Assembly: GCA_964035575.1 (NCBI GenBank)
Contig: OZ037863.1
Location: forward strand, 598,001 to 662,000
DNA: 64,000 nt
Direction of reading: 5' to 3'
DNA from: Rhynchopus sp. YZ270_cl-10
Taxonomy: Eukaryota > Euglenozoa > Diplonemea > Diplonemida > Diplonemidae
Below are positions 1 to 10,212 of this stretch, one piece after another; position 1 is the first letter of the stretch, and every line of letters starts with the position of its first letter. The notes under the pieces were generated by a model. It was not told where the DNA came from. It saw only the letters and a list, made by a program, of their open reading frames with translations, and ran no database searches. Position numbers and translations under genes: made by a program.

Positions 1-350
1 TTTTATTTTTTATCATTATTTTTGCTCTGTGTTCCATGAAAATAGCTATCATGTTTCCCAGGTCTAACACCGGTGGGGTGACACAATCACAAAAGAGGTG
101 CACTCTCTCGTTATTTTGTGTGCGTCACTTTTGTTTGTTTTATTATCTTTTTCTCAGTTCTAGTTCCACTGACACTGTGTGTAGCAGGGTTTCAGAAGAA
201 GGAAGGGGGGAAAAAAAATGCCCCCATTCCCCCCAATATCTCACCTTATTCCTCATATTTTCCATGTTGACCTAACGTATCATTTCAAGACTCTAGGGAG
301 GGGTTGTGCACGCTTTCCTCATTTTGTCATGTCTTGACGTGTTTGCCACC
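1..350. other. No gene seen
   Basis: T-rich, low-complexity sequence. Short open frames exist on both strands but show no recognisable protein composition. It ends where the G/T-rich repeat block begins. Confidence 0.5.
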
Positions 351-2180
351 GATGTTTTTGTATCGAGTTCCGCTGATCAGCACAGCTGACCGGCGTGAAG
401 ACTGCGAGTCAAAAACATGCGGACTGTGACCTGTGTGGTGTGTTGGTTCAGCTGTGGTGACCATGGCACAGTATTGTGCACTGCAGGTCTGCGGGTGGCT
501 TGTCGGCACCTCTGGTGGTGGGTGGGTGTGTGGGGGAGGGATGTGGGTGTCCAGCACAATGCAGCACAACGTACGGTGCAACTCTGGCAATGTGTGTGGA
601 CGTTTGCCGACGCCGCTTTGGTCTCTCAACACCACCACACTGACACAGTCGAGTGTCGAAGAGAGGCACACCAACGCTATGGGTGGGTTGTCTGCAGTGT
701 TTTGCACTGGACGTAATGATACGAACAGGTGTGTGCCTGTGGTGCTGGGGTGGGTTTGGGTGTCGAAGTTGCCTTGGGTTGTGCCTCCTTGCTCTTTGCA
801 TGCAGAGTTGCCACCTGTCTGCCATGCCATGCATGTGGTATGGAAGGGTTGCGAGGGTGGGGTGGGTCCACAGATGTGTGCCACTGAACACATGTGCCTT
901 TCAAAGCCTGATGAAGAACGCTGTAGTTGTGAAACCATCTTTGCACGAGTGGACGCACCTTCGAACACCGATGGTGGCCTCCCTCGGTTCTGTGCCAGAT
1001 CGTTTTGTGTGCCAATGTTTTTGTATCGAGTTCCGCTGATCAGCACAGCTGACCGGCGAGAAGACTGCGAGTCAAAAACATGCGGGCTGTGTGACCTGTG
1101 TGGTGTTGGTTCAGCTGTGGTGACCAGGGGTGGGTGGATGAGTAGACGAGCGAGAGGGCAGCAGTCTGAGCGGCGGTGTGCTGCGGTGGGTGGGGTGGGT
1201 TAGTGTGCTTTGTGGCTGCTGAGGTGTGCCTGCTGCTTGGGCTGTGTTGCTGACAGACAACGGCTTGCGCAGTGTTAGGGCTTCGTTGTGATGGCTGAGC
1301 GGAAGCGGGTTTGGGTTTTGTCGGCACACACCTGGGCATGAGGGCGGGCTTTGCCAGCACACCTTCGAACACCGATGGTGGTGACAGCAAGCACACACGC
1401 TTTCCTCATTTTGCCATGTTTTTGGCGTGTTTGCCACCGATGTTTTTGTATCGAGTTCCGCTGATCAGCACAGCTGACCGGCGTGAAGACTGCGAGTCAA
1501 AAACATGCGGACTGTGTGACCTGTGTGGTGTGTTGGTTCAGCTGTGGTGACCATGGCACAGTATTGTGCAGCGAAGTGCAGCTTGGAGCACTGCAGGTCT
1601 GTGGGTGGCTTGTCGGCACCTCTGGTGGTGGTGGTTGTGGGTGTGGGTGGGTGGGTGGGGGAGGGGGAGGGATGTGGGTGTCCAGCACAATGCAGCACAA
1701 CGTACGGTGCAACTCTGGCAATGTGTGTGGACGGTATGGGTGGGTTGTCTGCAGTGTTTTGCACTGGCGTCGTGTGAGTGCATCAGTTGCGTGTCTTGCC
1801 ACACATGCGCAGTGTGCACAGCTGTCCGGGAGGGTGGGATGGGGTCGACAGATGCGGACCACTGAGCACATCTGCGAACACATGGCGTTGTTGAGTCTGC
1901 GGCTGGGTGTGCACCGCAATGTTCAGTTCCGCTGCAGGACAACGTTTGGACGAGATGCGTGGTTGCGTGATGTGTCGAGTGTTTGGGTTGGTCGCAACAC
2001 GGAACGACTGTCTTGGATGCAGTGGTGCAGTGAGGTGTGGGCAACTGACTTTTGCATGTTGGATGCACACTGCGGTGCCACTTTGTGTTGCAGAACCACT
2101 GTCTGGGAGGAGTAGAGGTGTGGGGTGTGGGGTGGGCATGTCTACAGGGCGACCATATGACTCGGGTGACATGCTATATT
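351..2180. repeat. G/T-rich long repeat block A (second copy at 33990-36060)
   Basis: The block is strongly strand-asymmetric (G and T on the plus strand). It is built around a core of about 78 bp beginning GATGTTTTTGTATCGAGTTC, at about 351-428, 1014-1092 and 1438-1516. The same core occurs three more times near 34087, 35071 and 35497. Between cores come shared segments rich in TGTGGTG and GGTGGGTGGG. Both blocks end with a similar tail (GGGCATGTCTACA). Many reading frames are open on both strands at once, as expected of stop-poor G/T-rich DNA rather than of genes. Function is unknown; a subtelomere-like or transposon-derived repeat is possible. Confidence 0.8.
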
Positions 2181-5100
2181 CCTTGTTAAGTAACATGCTA
2201 AAACAGTAACAAGCGTTTTTTTTTTTTTTTGCCTTCACTAGAAGTTCACATAAATGTACATTTTTTGGCTCGGCTTCACCATTTACTGCACTTTGCCGCA
2301 TTTTAACGCACTGTGTGTCCCATCACAGTGTCCGCGGGGGAAAAGTACCCATTTGCAACCTCACCACCTTGTATGCCAGGTTGCACTTCCTTGTTCATTG
2401 CTTTTCCCTGTTCCTTGTGTTTCTTTTATGAAATGCATGAAGTGTGCCGTCTGTCTTCCCCGTCGGAGGGGTATATGGAAAGTATTCTGTGGTGTGATTC
2501 AGGGGGTACGGACAACCACGGGGGGAACCACGGGGAACTGCTAGGGGGTGTGTGTTTTGTTTTGTTTTGTTTTCGATTTCTGTCGCAACGAGAAAATGAC
2601 CACAAATTTGACTGAGAGAGGTCACCGCGGGTTTGTATTGGTTGAAACCTGCCAAACAGGCATTTTCGTGCGGAAAAAAAACGGAGTGGAAAAAAATTCC
2701 TCCTAAAAAATGGGCTTGTTTCGACAGAAAAATGGGGGCTGTCCCGAACCTTCCCAACGTTGCCCGCTGCCGCAAGTAGCTGCGTATCTCTGTGATACCG
2801 TATTTCTGCTTGCACCAGGGAGGATTTCCAGTTTCACAAGCTCCTCGGTCAAGTTGCTGTAATACGCAACTATATAACCCATGACCGCCTTGGAGGCGCG
2901 AAGTCTGTTGTTCATGTCCTCATTAAGTATCACTCCTTCGGGTTGCGGTCTTTGTGAGGCGTGTGTATCTCAGATTAGTTTACGTAGGGTGGGCACCTGA
3001 CATAGCGACCTTTAACTACCCGTCTTGAAACACGGACCAAGGAGTCTAACACGTGTGCAAGGCTTAGGGTGTCAAACCCATAAGCCGCACTGAAGGAGGC
3101 TTTCCCAGTCTGGATGTTTGTGACACCTGCGTGCAGGTGGTGGTGCATCACGTTCCCTTTCCTCCAGGTCGCGGTAGTGCCCCACGTGCCACTGTCCTGA
3201 CTTGTCCAGGGGGCCGTCTGACTGCACAGCCAAGTCAACACCGTCGGTTTGCTTTAGGAACTCATTTTTTGTTCTTTTTTCGGTCGTTACTTTTTAATTT
3301 CCCGGTATCACATATGATACTGTCTTTCCATGGATACACATGAAAAGGAGTTCCGTGCTATTCACAGAACTCGATAGGCGATTGAGCGCATCTAACAACG
3401 GCCAAAACAAAAGAAAGTGCAACGAAGAGAATAAAAAATGCAGGAAAAATAGACAAAGAGAAAGGCAAAGAGATTTTGACAAAGGGACAATAAAATGTTT
3501 TGGTCAGAAAAATCACTTGTGCACAACCTGAGGGTACGTGTGCGGTTGCCAGGACTCGAAGCCCCCCCGGGTGGCGAAACCGAAAACAACACAAAAAAGA
3601 GTATACCCCCCCTTACCAGAGCACCTTCGGGAGAACCACGGATAATCGGTTTGGTGATCACACCAATTAGTAATTCTGGTTGTGTTGAGTACAGAAATTT
3701 GTTCCGTTTTTAGAGCGAAGTGACAGGGGCGTCAAAACCGCTGTAGTCCGTGGCGCCAAAACAAAAAACGCCGGGTTCAACAATATTGGAGTGAACCATT
3801 GGTAAGCAATGGTATTTCAATGATGATATAGGTGAGTGACGACACCTCCCCTTTTGCCAGTTGTGCACGTTTAGGAAGGCAACTTCCTATTAACGCACCA
3901 CGCTGGATGGGTCACATGATATAATTCTATGATGTGACGCCACCGTGGAGAGCAATCGGCTCGCGCATCAAAAGGAAGCAGAGAAATGAGGTGGAAGGAA
4001 AAAAAAGTTGGGTACCGTGCGCCTGTGGCGCTACCTGTTCCCAGTCCAAAAACCTGGCCACTCATTTTGACCAAAACCAAGAACTTGGCCATTTCGGCAA
4101 ATTGACCCCACCACAGCGCGGACGGATTCTGGAAATGCCAATCGCGGCATGTTTTGGGGCTGAAAATCCACTTTTTTTTTTTCAGGGAAAAAAATTGCTT
4201 TCGGATGTCGGAATTTTCCGGAAAATTTCCAGAATTATAATTGGGGCGTCCTGGGGGTACCACACTAACACCCATATTCACATCCTTTCACCCCAGTACA
4301 CCACATTTCATCCCCAGAGTTAGCTTGTTAAAGCAGCTTTGCTGCGACATGGGGAGATCGGTGTTACTGTAGATGATAGTATAAGATGCTTTGGTCCATT
4401 GTTGCTTTTATTACCTCTTTGCACTGCAAAGGTTGGAAGGGGGGAAGACAAACCACACCACCTTGATCAGGAATTTTTCCACAAATTTGTTTCCCCGGTG
4501 TGTTTTCCTTCCCTCTGTACGTCACAGGAAACGAAACCCCTCCTCCCACATTGTTTGTGTTGCGCTTTCGGGACCTCATCGATGGAGCACTATCTGTACA
4601 CCAGATCTCCCCCCATTTCACCCCATTGCAGTACCTTGGTGTCTTAGTCTATACGAAGGGGATGTGTCGTCCACACACACCAGTGGGGACGATACCAAAC
4701 AAAGCGAAATTTTTTGCTAAATAGTTGGCACTCCAAAAATTTGCCGGAACCGAAAATCGTGTAGTTTGGGAGTATGCTTCCCAGTACACGTAAGTGCATA
4801 GAAAAAACGCGTAAAACAACATGTAATCTGCGGTCAAAAGTGCAAAAGGGTGGGGGTTGGGCAAACCCTGAAACTTTACGCACATCTTCATATCCTTCCG
4901 GAGGAATGTCACCCGCTCGCAACACCCCTAAAATCGACAAAATTGGCTATCCCTCTTTCTCACACTTTCTCCCTCTATGCAACGGTTGGTGCAACCGTTG
5001 CACAGAGGAAGGTACCCGTTTGGTTACAAGTCGGAGTAGCACTTATGGGGATTCTGCTGCAAGTACTCCTTCACCAAACCAAGTGTGTGGACAGGTCCGA

Positions 5101-5266
5101 CGCTTCACTAAGGAAGGAGTACAACACTACCATTCAACGATTTAACAAAATCATTGAATTGACTGCTAAATACTGGGCTGTCGGGTGCAGTGTCCGCCTC
5201 AGAGCCCCTTGTCGTCGACACCCCAACGTGGTTCCCTTTGTAGAAAATTTCGGCAGCCCGTTTCCA
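2181..5266. other. Gene-poor stretch with repeat fragments
   Basis: No convincing gene. Two minus-strand frames (2703-2933 and 2975-3241) and a plus-strand frame (4850-5332) have passable composition, but I recognise no domain and see no supporting splice signals. The stretch carries one copy of a dispersed repeat at 4063-4165. It could hold decayed retroelement sequence continuing from the element to its right. Confidence 0.4.
4063..4165 (+). repeat. Dispersed repeat, ACTTGGCCATTTCGGCAAAT family
   Basis: A segment of about 100 bp including ACTTGGCCATTTCGGCAAAT, then CCCCACCACAGCGCGGACGG and a tail reading AATGCCAATCGCGG. A close copy lies at 10022-10125. Diverged or partial copies lie at 9846-9935, 13240-13320 and 14058-14086. 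No coding content is apparent. Confidence 0.8.
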
Positions 5267-6602
5267 TTACCTGTTCGCCAAGATCTTGCCAATCAAACGG
5301 CGTGTCACGTCCTCCACTGCAATCGGGCGTAGGTCATCAGGCTTGCCCTTCGACACCTTCATGGGGATACCAGCTTGGCACCAGCGAAGAAAGTCGCGAC
5401 CAATCGATGGGCCTCGCCTTTTGCCAGTGATGGCAGCACCTTTGTCAGGGCAGCAAACGTGCCAGGGCTGTGCTTTTGGTTGCAAAAGGTGTGGAGGAGT
5501 GAACCTGTCAGGTTTGACGGGCCACCTGCAGTGCCTCGCGGCATGCTGGTGATTGCTGCCATGACCTCTTTGGTGGTGAAGTCGGCGGGGCCAGAGGGGT
5601 TCTTCATGTGCTCTTCATGCACAGAAGGAAGGAGCGCCGTAGGGTGCTTGCCCTTATGCTTGGCAAACGTTGCAGGTCCGTGCGGGGCGAGACCCGTCGT
5701 TAGTGAGGGAAGTCAGGGCCTGGTGCGGGAGTCCCGCTTCCGCCTTCACTCGAGAGCGCTTCTGGCACGCCTCCAAAGTATCCCCCGTGTCCACTTCAGA
5801 CACCGTTCAAACGCTTCACCAGAAGGGTCCGATGTTGGCATCAGGCACTGATCCAGGTCCAAGGGTTCAGCGTCGCTCGGACCGCCTTCTTCATCAAGTC
5901 TGACGACACATCCTGGAAGTCCACCTTCCCCGGCCGAATCGCCTCGTAGTGGCGGTCGCATAACGCCATTGCCACCGTCGTACGACGAAGCAGGTCTTTC
6001 GCCTGAAGATCAGCGTTGCTGATGTTCATTGCACCTGGAGCAACCAGGATGACCGGCGACTCACCTGACTGGACGATGTTGAGGTTGCGCCTCAATGCGA
6101 AGAGACGCAAGGCAAGGTGCTCCAACTTCGCAGTGCCCTTGATGCCATCAATCCACCGAGTGAGCGCATCGCCAGATTTGAGGATGCTTCTCATCTCATA
6201 GCTAAGTCGCTGATGTCCTTCCGGTCGGTGGGGTAGGACGGTGGAGAGGAGCGCCACACCGAGGCGTGGATGGCCGTTAGGCTGCATCATGCACGAGGGT
6301 GTGCCACGGTGGAGAGGACTTCCGCCAGAACTTTGTCGACCTCCTGGGCCTGATCCCCGTACTCTGCGGACGAAGTGGATCAACGCATGCACAACTGGTT
6401 GTGAGGGATGCACACCCAGGGAAATCCCAGTCGTCAGCCTCTTCGTCACACAGCCCCCATGCCCAGTCGTCGTCTCCTTCCACGATCTCGTCATCCCAGA
6501 AAGCGAACTCCTCATCCTCCGCTTGGCGCAGTGGTGATTGCCCGGACAAAGCGGGGCCGAAGGTGTCCCAGGGAGAGGGAAGGAGAAGGATGTGCGGAGC
6601 AC
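5267..6602 (-). pseudogene. Broken non-LTR-type reverse transcriptase element
   Basis: Read on the minus strand, several frames follow each other: about 6602-5841, then 5622-5359, then 5485-5267 in another frame. The last part reads SKGKPDDLRPIAVEDVTRRL, which resembles the conserved start of the finger/palm region in reverse transcriptases of non-LTR elements (pattern KG..D.LRPIAV...RR). Just before it, a segment with MPRGTAGGPSNLTGSLLH resembles the preceding finger segment. The sequence then stops, so the palm with its catalytic aspartates is absent, and at least one frameshift and one stop interrupt it. I read it as a dead fragment. An alternative is an unrelated gene with a coincidental motif, which seems unlikely. 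Confidence 0.6.
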
Positions 6603-7109
6603 ACCCTCTCCTTCACTCTCCTTGAAAAAGAGTGCCTTTGGCGGGTTGAGGGGTAATAAAGGGGAAAATGTATGGGATTTTGCTTGGACGGTCCTATACG
6701 CGCCTATACGCGGGGGTAAAAATCAGGTGGTCAAACGGGGGGAAATCGCAAAAAGTTTAATTTCCCCCCATTTCACCCCATTCCGCATGAAATACCTCGT
6801 GCCCAGGACACCCCAAATGGTTTTGGGATTGAAATCAGCGGATCGAAATGAGTCAAATGCGGGGTCGTAGGCTCAAAAATTTGCATCTGTGGTTTATTAA
6901 GTGAGGACAACACGTATACGCCTAATGAGGTTTTAGCTGATATACATGGTGGTCACTTTGAGCGGGAGAGCGTCAAAAAATTGACATTTTTTGGGGCAGT
7001 GTATGCTCTCCCGCGGGGGAGCAATTCTCAACCAGTATTTTCGTCCACTTTTGACGCTCTCCCACATCAAACTGGCCATCGTGTATAAATGTTAGATTTT
7101 TTTCCAAAT
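6603..7109. other. Intergenic, contains one arm of a foldback sequence
   Basis: No gene seen. At about 6708-6735 lies GGGGTAAAAATCAGGTGG preceded by CGCG, nearly the same as the right arm of the foldback at 22746-22836. Confidence 0.45.
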
Positions 7110-7630
7110 ATTGGGGGGGGAAATCAGTTTTTTTTGGTACCTCACACAAGCCTCTGAGAGTGACCCCCCATGAACAAAGTGGCTTGGTCACAGCCAGAAC
7201 GCGACTCAATCGGTCAAACGCCGAAGGAAAAGGAAGCATGTAGCATGGCGAAAGAAAAAAAAAGTGGCGCACTGCAATGTTAAGCGTATTTTTTTGAAAT
7301 GTTGCGTACCGTGGCTTCGCTTTGGCTACTGGCTTCGCCAGAAACTTTCGTTTTAGCAAAACAGGGAAGTAAAATTTAAGGAAACCGACGATAATTACCA
7401 ACGACAGTGTCATTTTATTTCAACATTTTTTAGAAATGTTGCGCACCGTGGCTTCGCTTTGGGTGTCATGACCGCCGTTTCTTTTTGTAAATGTACCGAG
7501 GTTACTGATAATTCGTGCACCGTGTGTGCCTGGTGCAAGTATCAATGAAGTGCCGAACTCTGCAGTTGGATAACCGAGGAATTCTCACGTTCCGCCGGAG
7601 GCCCCAACTTGAGCTGGGTTGGGCTCGACC
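7110..7630 (+). repeat. Long dispersed repeat, inverted copy at 59940-60480
   Basis: Reverse-complement comparison with 59940-60480 shows long stretches of similarity. Examples are CCTCTGAGAGTGACC, GTGGCTTGGTCACAGCCAGA, GTACCGTGGCTTCG and CCGAGGAATTCTC. Part of the same family (7370-7520) matches the reverse complement of 62620-62790 inside the sideroflexin intron. No intact reading frame is shared, so this looks non-autonomous. Confidence 0.75.
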
Positions 7631-7794
7631 GGGTTTTGACCGAGTTTCAGTGAAAACCCCAAAACCTAAAAAATCCCCTGCGGGGAGGAATTTTTTTTTT
7701 TTGGGCTGACCAGGGTTTCCGCCAGGATTTGGGGTTTCAGAAATTGGGGTGTACCATGAAAACGACCCCCAAAAAAATTTTTTTTCTCCCCGAA

Positions 7795-7870
7795 AAAGCG
7801 GTCGTCGCGCGCTTCGCGCGCGCCTCCCTGGCAGACACAGGTAGAGAGGCGAAGCGTGCGGGGGGTGCTA
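7795..7870. repeat. GC-rich hairpin repeat (copies at 9540-9600 and 39055-39120)
   Basis: A short self-complementary core, GCGCGCTTCGCGCGCGCC, sits beside GGTCGTC on one side and CTCCCTG on the other, followed by AGAGAGGCGAAG. The copy at 39055-39120 is in the same orientation, and the one at 9540-9600 is inverted. It appears to mark one end of the repeat described at 9300-9600. Confidence 0.7.
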
Positions 7871-8339
7871 CAAAATTTTTTTTTGGGAAGGGTTGAAAGG
7901 GCGGAAGGGGAGGCGCGAGATACGCTCACTACCGGTTGAGGTGTCACTTCCACTGGGCTGCAGAAGGGCGGTCTTTGGTAGAGGTGGTTCGTTTGGAGGT
8001 CGGGGGTGGAAGCTTAACAAGGTAAGGTGTCTTGTGAGAGGGTGATGGTATTTGCTTTTTTCATTGCATGGCGCTACACAGTGATTACAGTGCTGCCGTT
8101 GGAACATGTAATATAAAGTGAATGCACTCGTCGCTTGCACCGACGCCTCCTTTAGTTTAGAAGATAGCAACATCAAATAACTAGCAACACAGCGCCGCAG
8201 GCGCACGGTACGCTACTTTTTTTCTCTTTTTTTTCTAGATTTTACCCCCCTTTTCTTCCACTTCTTTTGAAACGCTCTGCACGGTGGGGTCACATGACCA
8301 CGGGGGGTCATCTACAACCTCTAAAACCCCATTTTTCTC
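7871..8339. other. Intergenic, no gene seen
   Basis: Repeat debris, including CGCCGCAGGCGCACGGTACG near 8192-8212. That short motif recurs near 11115 (inverted) and 60331. No coding region is supported. Confidence 0.45.
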
Positions 8340-8423
8340 GGGGTGTACTTTGGTACACCCCGAATCCCTGTAAAAATCCAAATTTTTCCGGGGAAAATAT
8401 TGGGGTGTACCAAAGTACACCCC
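8340..8423. repeat. Paired palindromes forming a nested inverted repeat
   Basis: GGGGTGTAC-TTTG-GTACACCCC at 8340-8361 is a perfect 9-bp stem with a four-base loop. Its exact reverse complement, GGGGTGTAC-CAAA-GTACACCCC, lies at 8402-8423. Each half can fold alone, or the two halves can pair with each other. This suggests a foldback element end or a cruciform. Confidence 0.85.
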
Positions 8424-8760
8424 GGTACCCCCTGGCGGAAACCCTGCTGACCGAGCAGGGCTATTTCTAAAAACCTGTCCCTGTCCCTGATTTTTGGAAA
8501 ATGAAAGTTGCCAAAAAATTTGCACGTACTACAGTACTTACCAAGAGAGGGGGGATGGGCTTTCTGTTTGAAGAAAGTTGCCGATTTTTTTTTTTTTTTT
8601 TTTGTTGAAACTTTTTCCAGGCCTTTTGCTAACCATCATGCCATCATGCCACGTTTTTGGGCGTTTTTTATTTTTTTTTCCATCATGCCACCATCATGCC
8701 ACGGGGGGTGGTGAGGCAGGGCTTTCGCTCTCCATCACCTGGGGATTTCCCCCCAGATGG

Positions 8761-9240
8761 CATGATGGCATGATGGCATGATGGCATGATGGCATGATGG
8801 CATGATGGCATGATGGCATGATGGCATGATGGCATGATGGCATGATGGCATGATGGCATGATGGCATGATGGCATGATGGCATGATGGCATGATGGCATG
8901 ATGGCATGATGGCATGATGGCATGATGGCATGATGGCATGATGGCATGATGGCATGATGGCATGATGGCATGATGGCATGATGGCATGATGGCATGATGG
9001 CATGATGGCATGATGGCATGATGGCATGATGGCATGATGGCATGATGGCATGATGGCATGATGGCATGATGGCATGATGGCATGATGGCATGATGGCATG
9101 ATGGCATGATGGCATGATGGCATGATGGCATGATGGCATGATGGCATGATGGCATGATGGCATGATGGCATGATGGCATGATGGCATGATGGCATGATGG
9201 CATGATGGCATGATGGCATGATGGCATGATGGCATGATGG
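8761..9240. repeat. 60 perfect copies of an 8-bp satellite (CATGATGG)
   Basis: All 480 bp are exact repeats of CATGATGG with no variant copy. Flanking seeds (ATCATGCCA) occur at about 8636-8650, 8679-8702 and 9651-9659. Because 8 is not a multiple of 3 and the unit lacks stops, the frames through it stay open, and the minus strand spells MPSCHHAI over and over. I treat that as an artefact of the repeat. Confidence 0.97.
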
Positions 9241-9299
9241 CACCTTAAAATTTTTCTGCTCACTACGCTCGCGGAGGTATACCTCAAAAAAAAATTCCC

Positions 9300-9600
9300 G
9301 CTCGCTTCGCTCGCGCTGTACGCTATTTTCTTCCTGCCTACGGTGCCATTTTACAATGTCAAAGGGGATTCCCTTGCATTTTTCAGCCAGAAATGAAACT
9401 TGACCCAACCGTTGCAACAGCCCCTGCTTCTGGAAGACGTATTGATTTTGTACGGTTAGTGTACGTAAGGCGCAAGACCAAGGACCGTTAATAAAGGATT
9501 AGATTCCGTTTTTGTTATCTCGCAAAACTGACCCTTCGCCTCTCCACCCTGTGGCTGGCAGGGAGGCGCGCGCGAAGCGCGCGACGACCGCTTTTACCAG
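9300..9600. repeat. Dispersed repeat, inverted relative to 39055-39360
   Basis: The reverse complement of this stretch matches 39055-39360. Shared blocks include CCGTACAAA, CAATACGTCTTCCAGAAGC, TTGGTCTTGC and AAAATGCAAGGG. The GC-rich hairpin core sits at one end of both copies. Divergence is moderate, so the copies are not recent. No reading frame is kept between them. Confidence 0.75.
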
Positions 9601-9707
9601 GTGGGAAAGCTCGGAATGTACTTTTTTTCCAGGAAATTATTTTTTTTGACCATCATGCCATTCAGGGGGAAAATCCCAAAGTTAGCAAAAGGCCTGAACT
9701 TTTTCTT

Positions 9708-9920
9708 CCAGGTTGTGCAAATAACGGGGGTTTTGATGTATTCTGAAAAATCCTAGAGGGCGCACCAGGACGCGTGCCGGAGGTGCTATGAGGGGGTTTC
9801 TTAGAAAACTTGTTCTCTACACTAACATCACACTGGCACCGTACTCATTTTAACAAAAACCAAGAACTTGTCCAATTCTGCAAATTGACCCCACCACAGA
9901 ACGGACGGATTCTGGAAATG
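9708..9920 (+). repeat. Direct repeat, partner at 13912-14086
   Basis: Both copies contain TTGATGTATTCTGAAAAA, AGGGCGCACCAGG, GCTATGAGGGGGTTTCTTAG and ACACTAACATCACA, then run into the ACTTGGCCATTTCGGCAAAT family. No coding content. Confidence 0.8.
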
Positions 9921-10021
9921 CAAATGCCGGTGTTTTCGCGCATTTTCATGTTTCAGCATCTGGGGGAGAAAATCTGGGTTGTGGGATTTACCTTGGCCCC
10001 TTTACCTTATTATCTCACTCA

Positions 10022-10125
10022 TTTTGACCAAAACCAAGAACTTGGCCATTTCGGCAAATTGACCCCACCACAGCGCGGACAGATTCCGGAAATGCCAATC
10101 GCGGTATGTTTTGGGGCTGAAAAAT
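10022..10125 (+). repeat. Dispersed repeat, ACTTGGCCATTTCGGCAAAT family
   Basis: Near-identical to the copy at 4063-4165 over about 100 bp. It immediately follows a diverged copy at 9846-9935. Confidence 0.85.
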
Positions 10126-10212
10126 TTTCAGGGTAAATTTTTTTTGAGCAGCATTTTTTGGCCGAAAATGGGCCCCACGTATTAGTGACCGGGCTCATAT
10201 TTTCATGACTAT

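Noticed and set aside
327..1203. Overlapping open frames on both strands in repeat block A
   Set aside because: Frames are open on both strands simultaneously, caused by G/T-rich, stop-poor repeats; they are disrupted differently in block B.
2975..3241. Minus-strand frame with GFDTLSLAHVLDSLVRVSRR as a retroelement domain
   Set aside because: Suggestive composition only; I could not match it to a specific domain or join it to the reverse-transcriptase fragment.
3540..3600. Possible minus-strand tRNA (GCTTCGAGTCC word)
   Set aside because: No matching acceptor, D or anticodon arms around it.
8683..9417. Long minus-strand frame of repeated MPSCHHAI
   Set aside because: It is a by-product of the stop-free 8-bp satellite; the frames through it are open and nothing outside the array looks coding.
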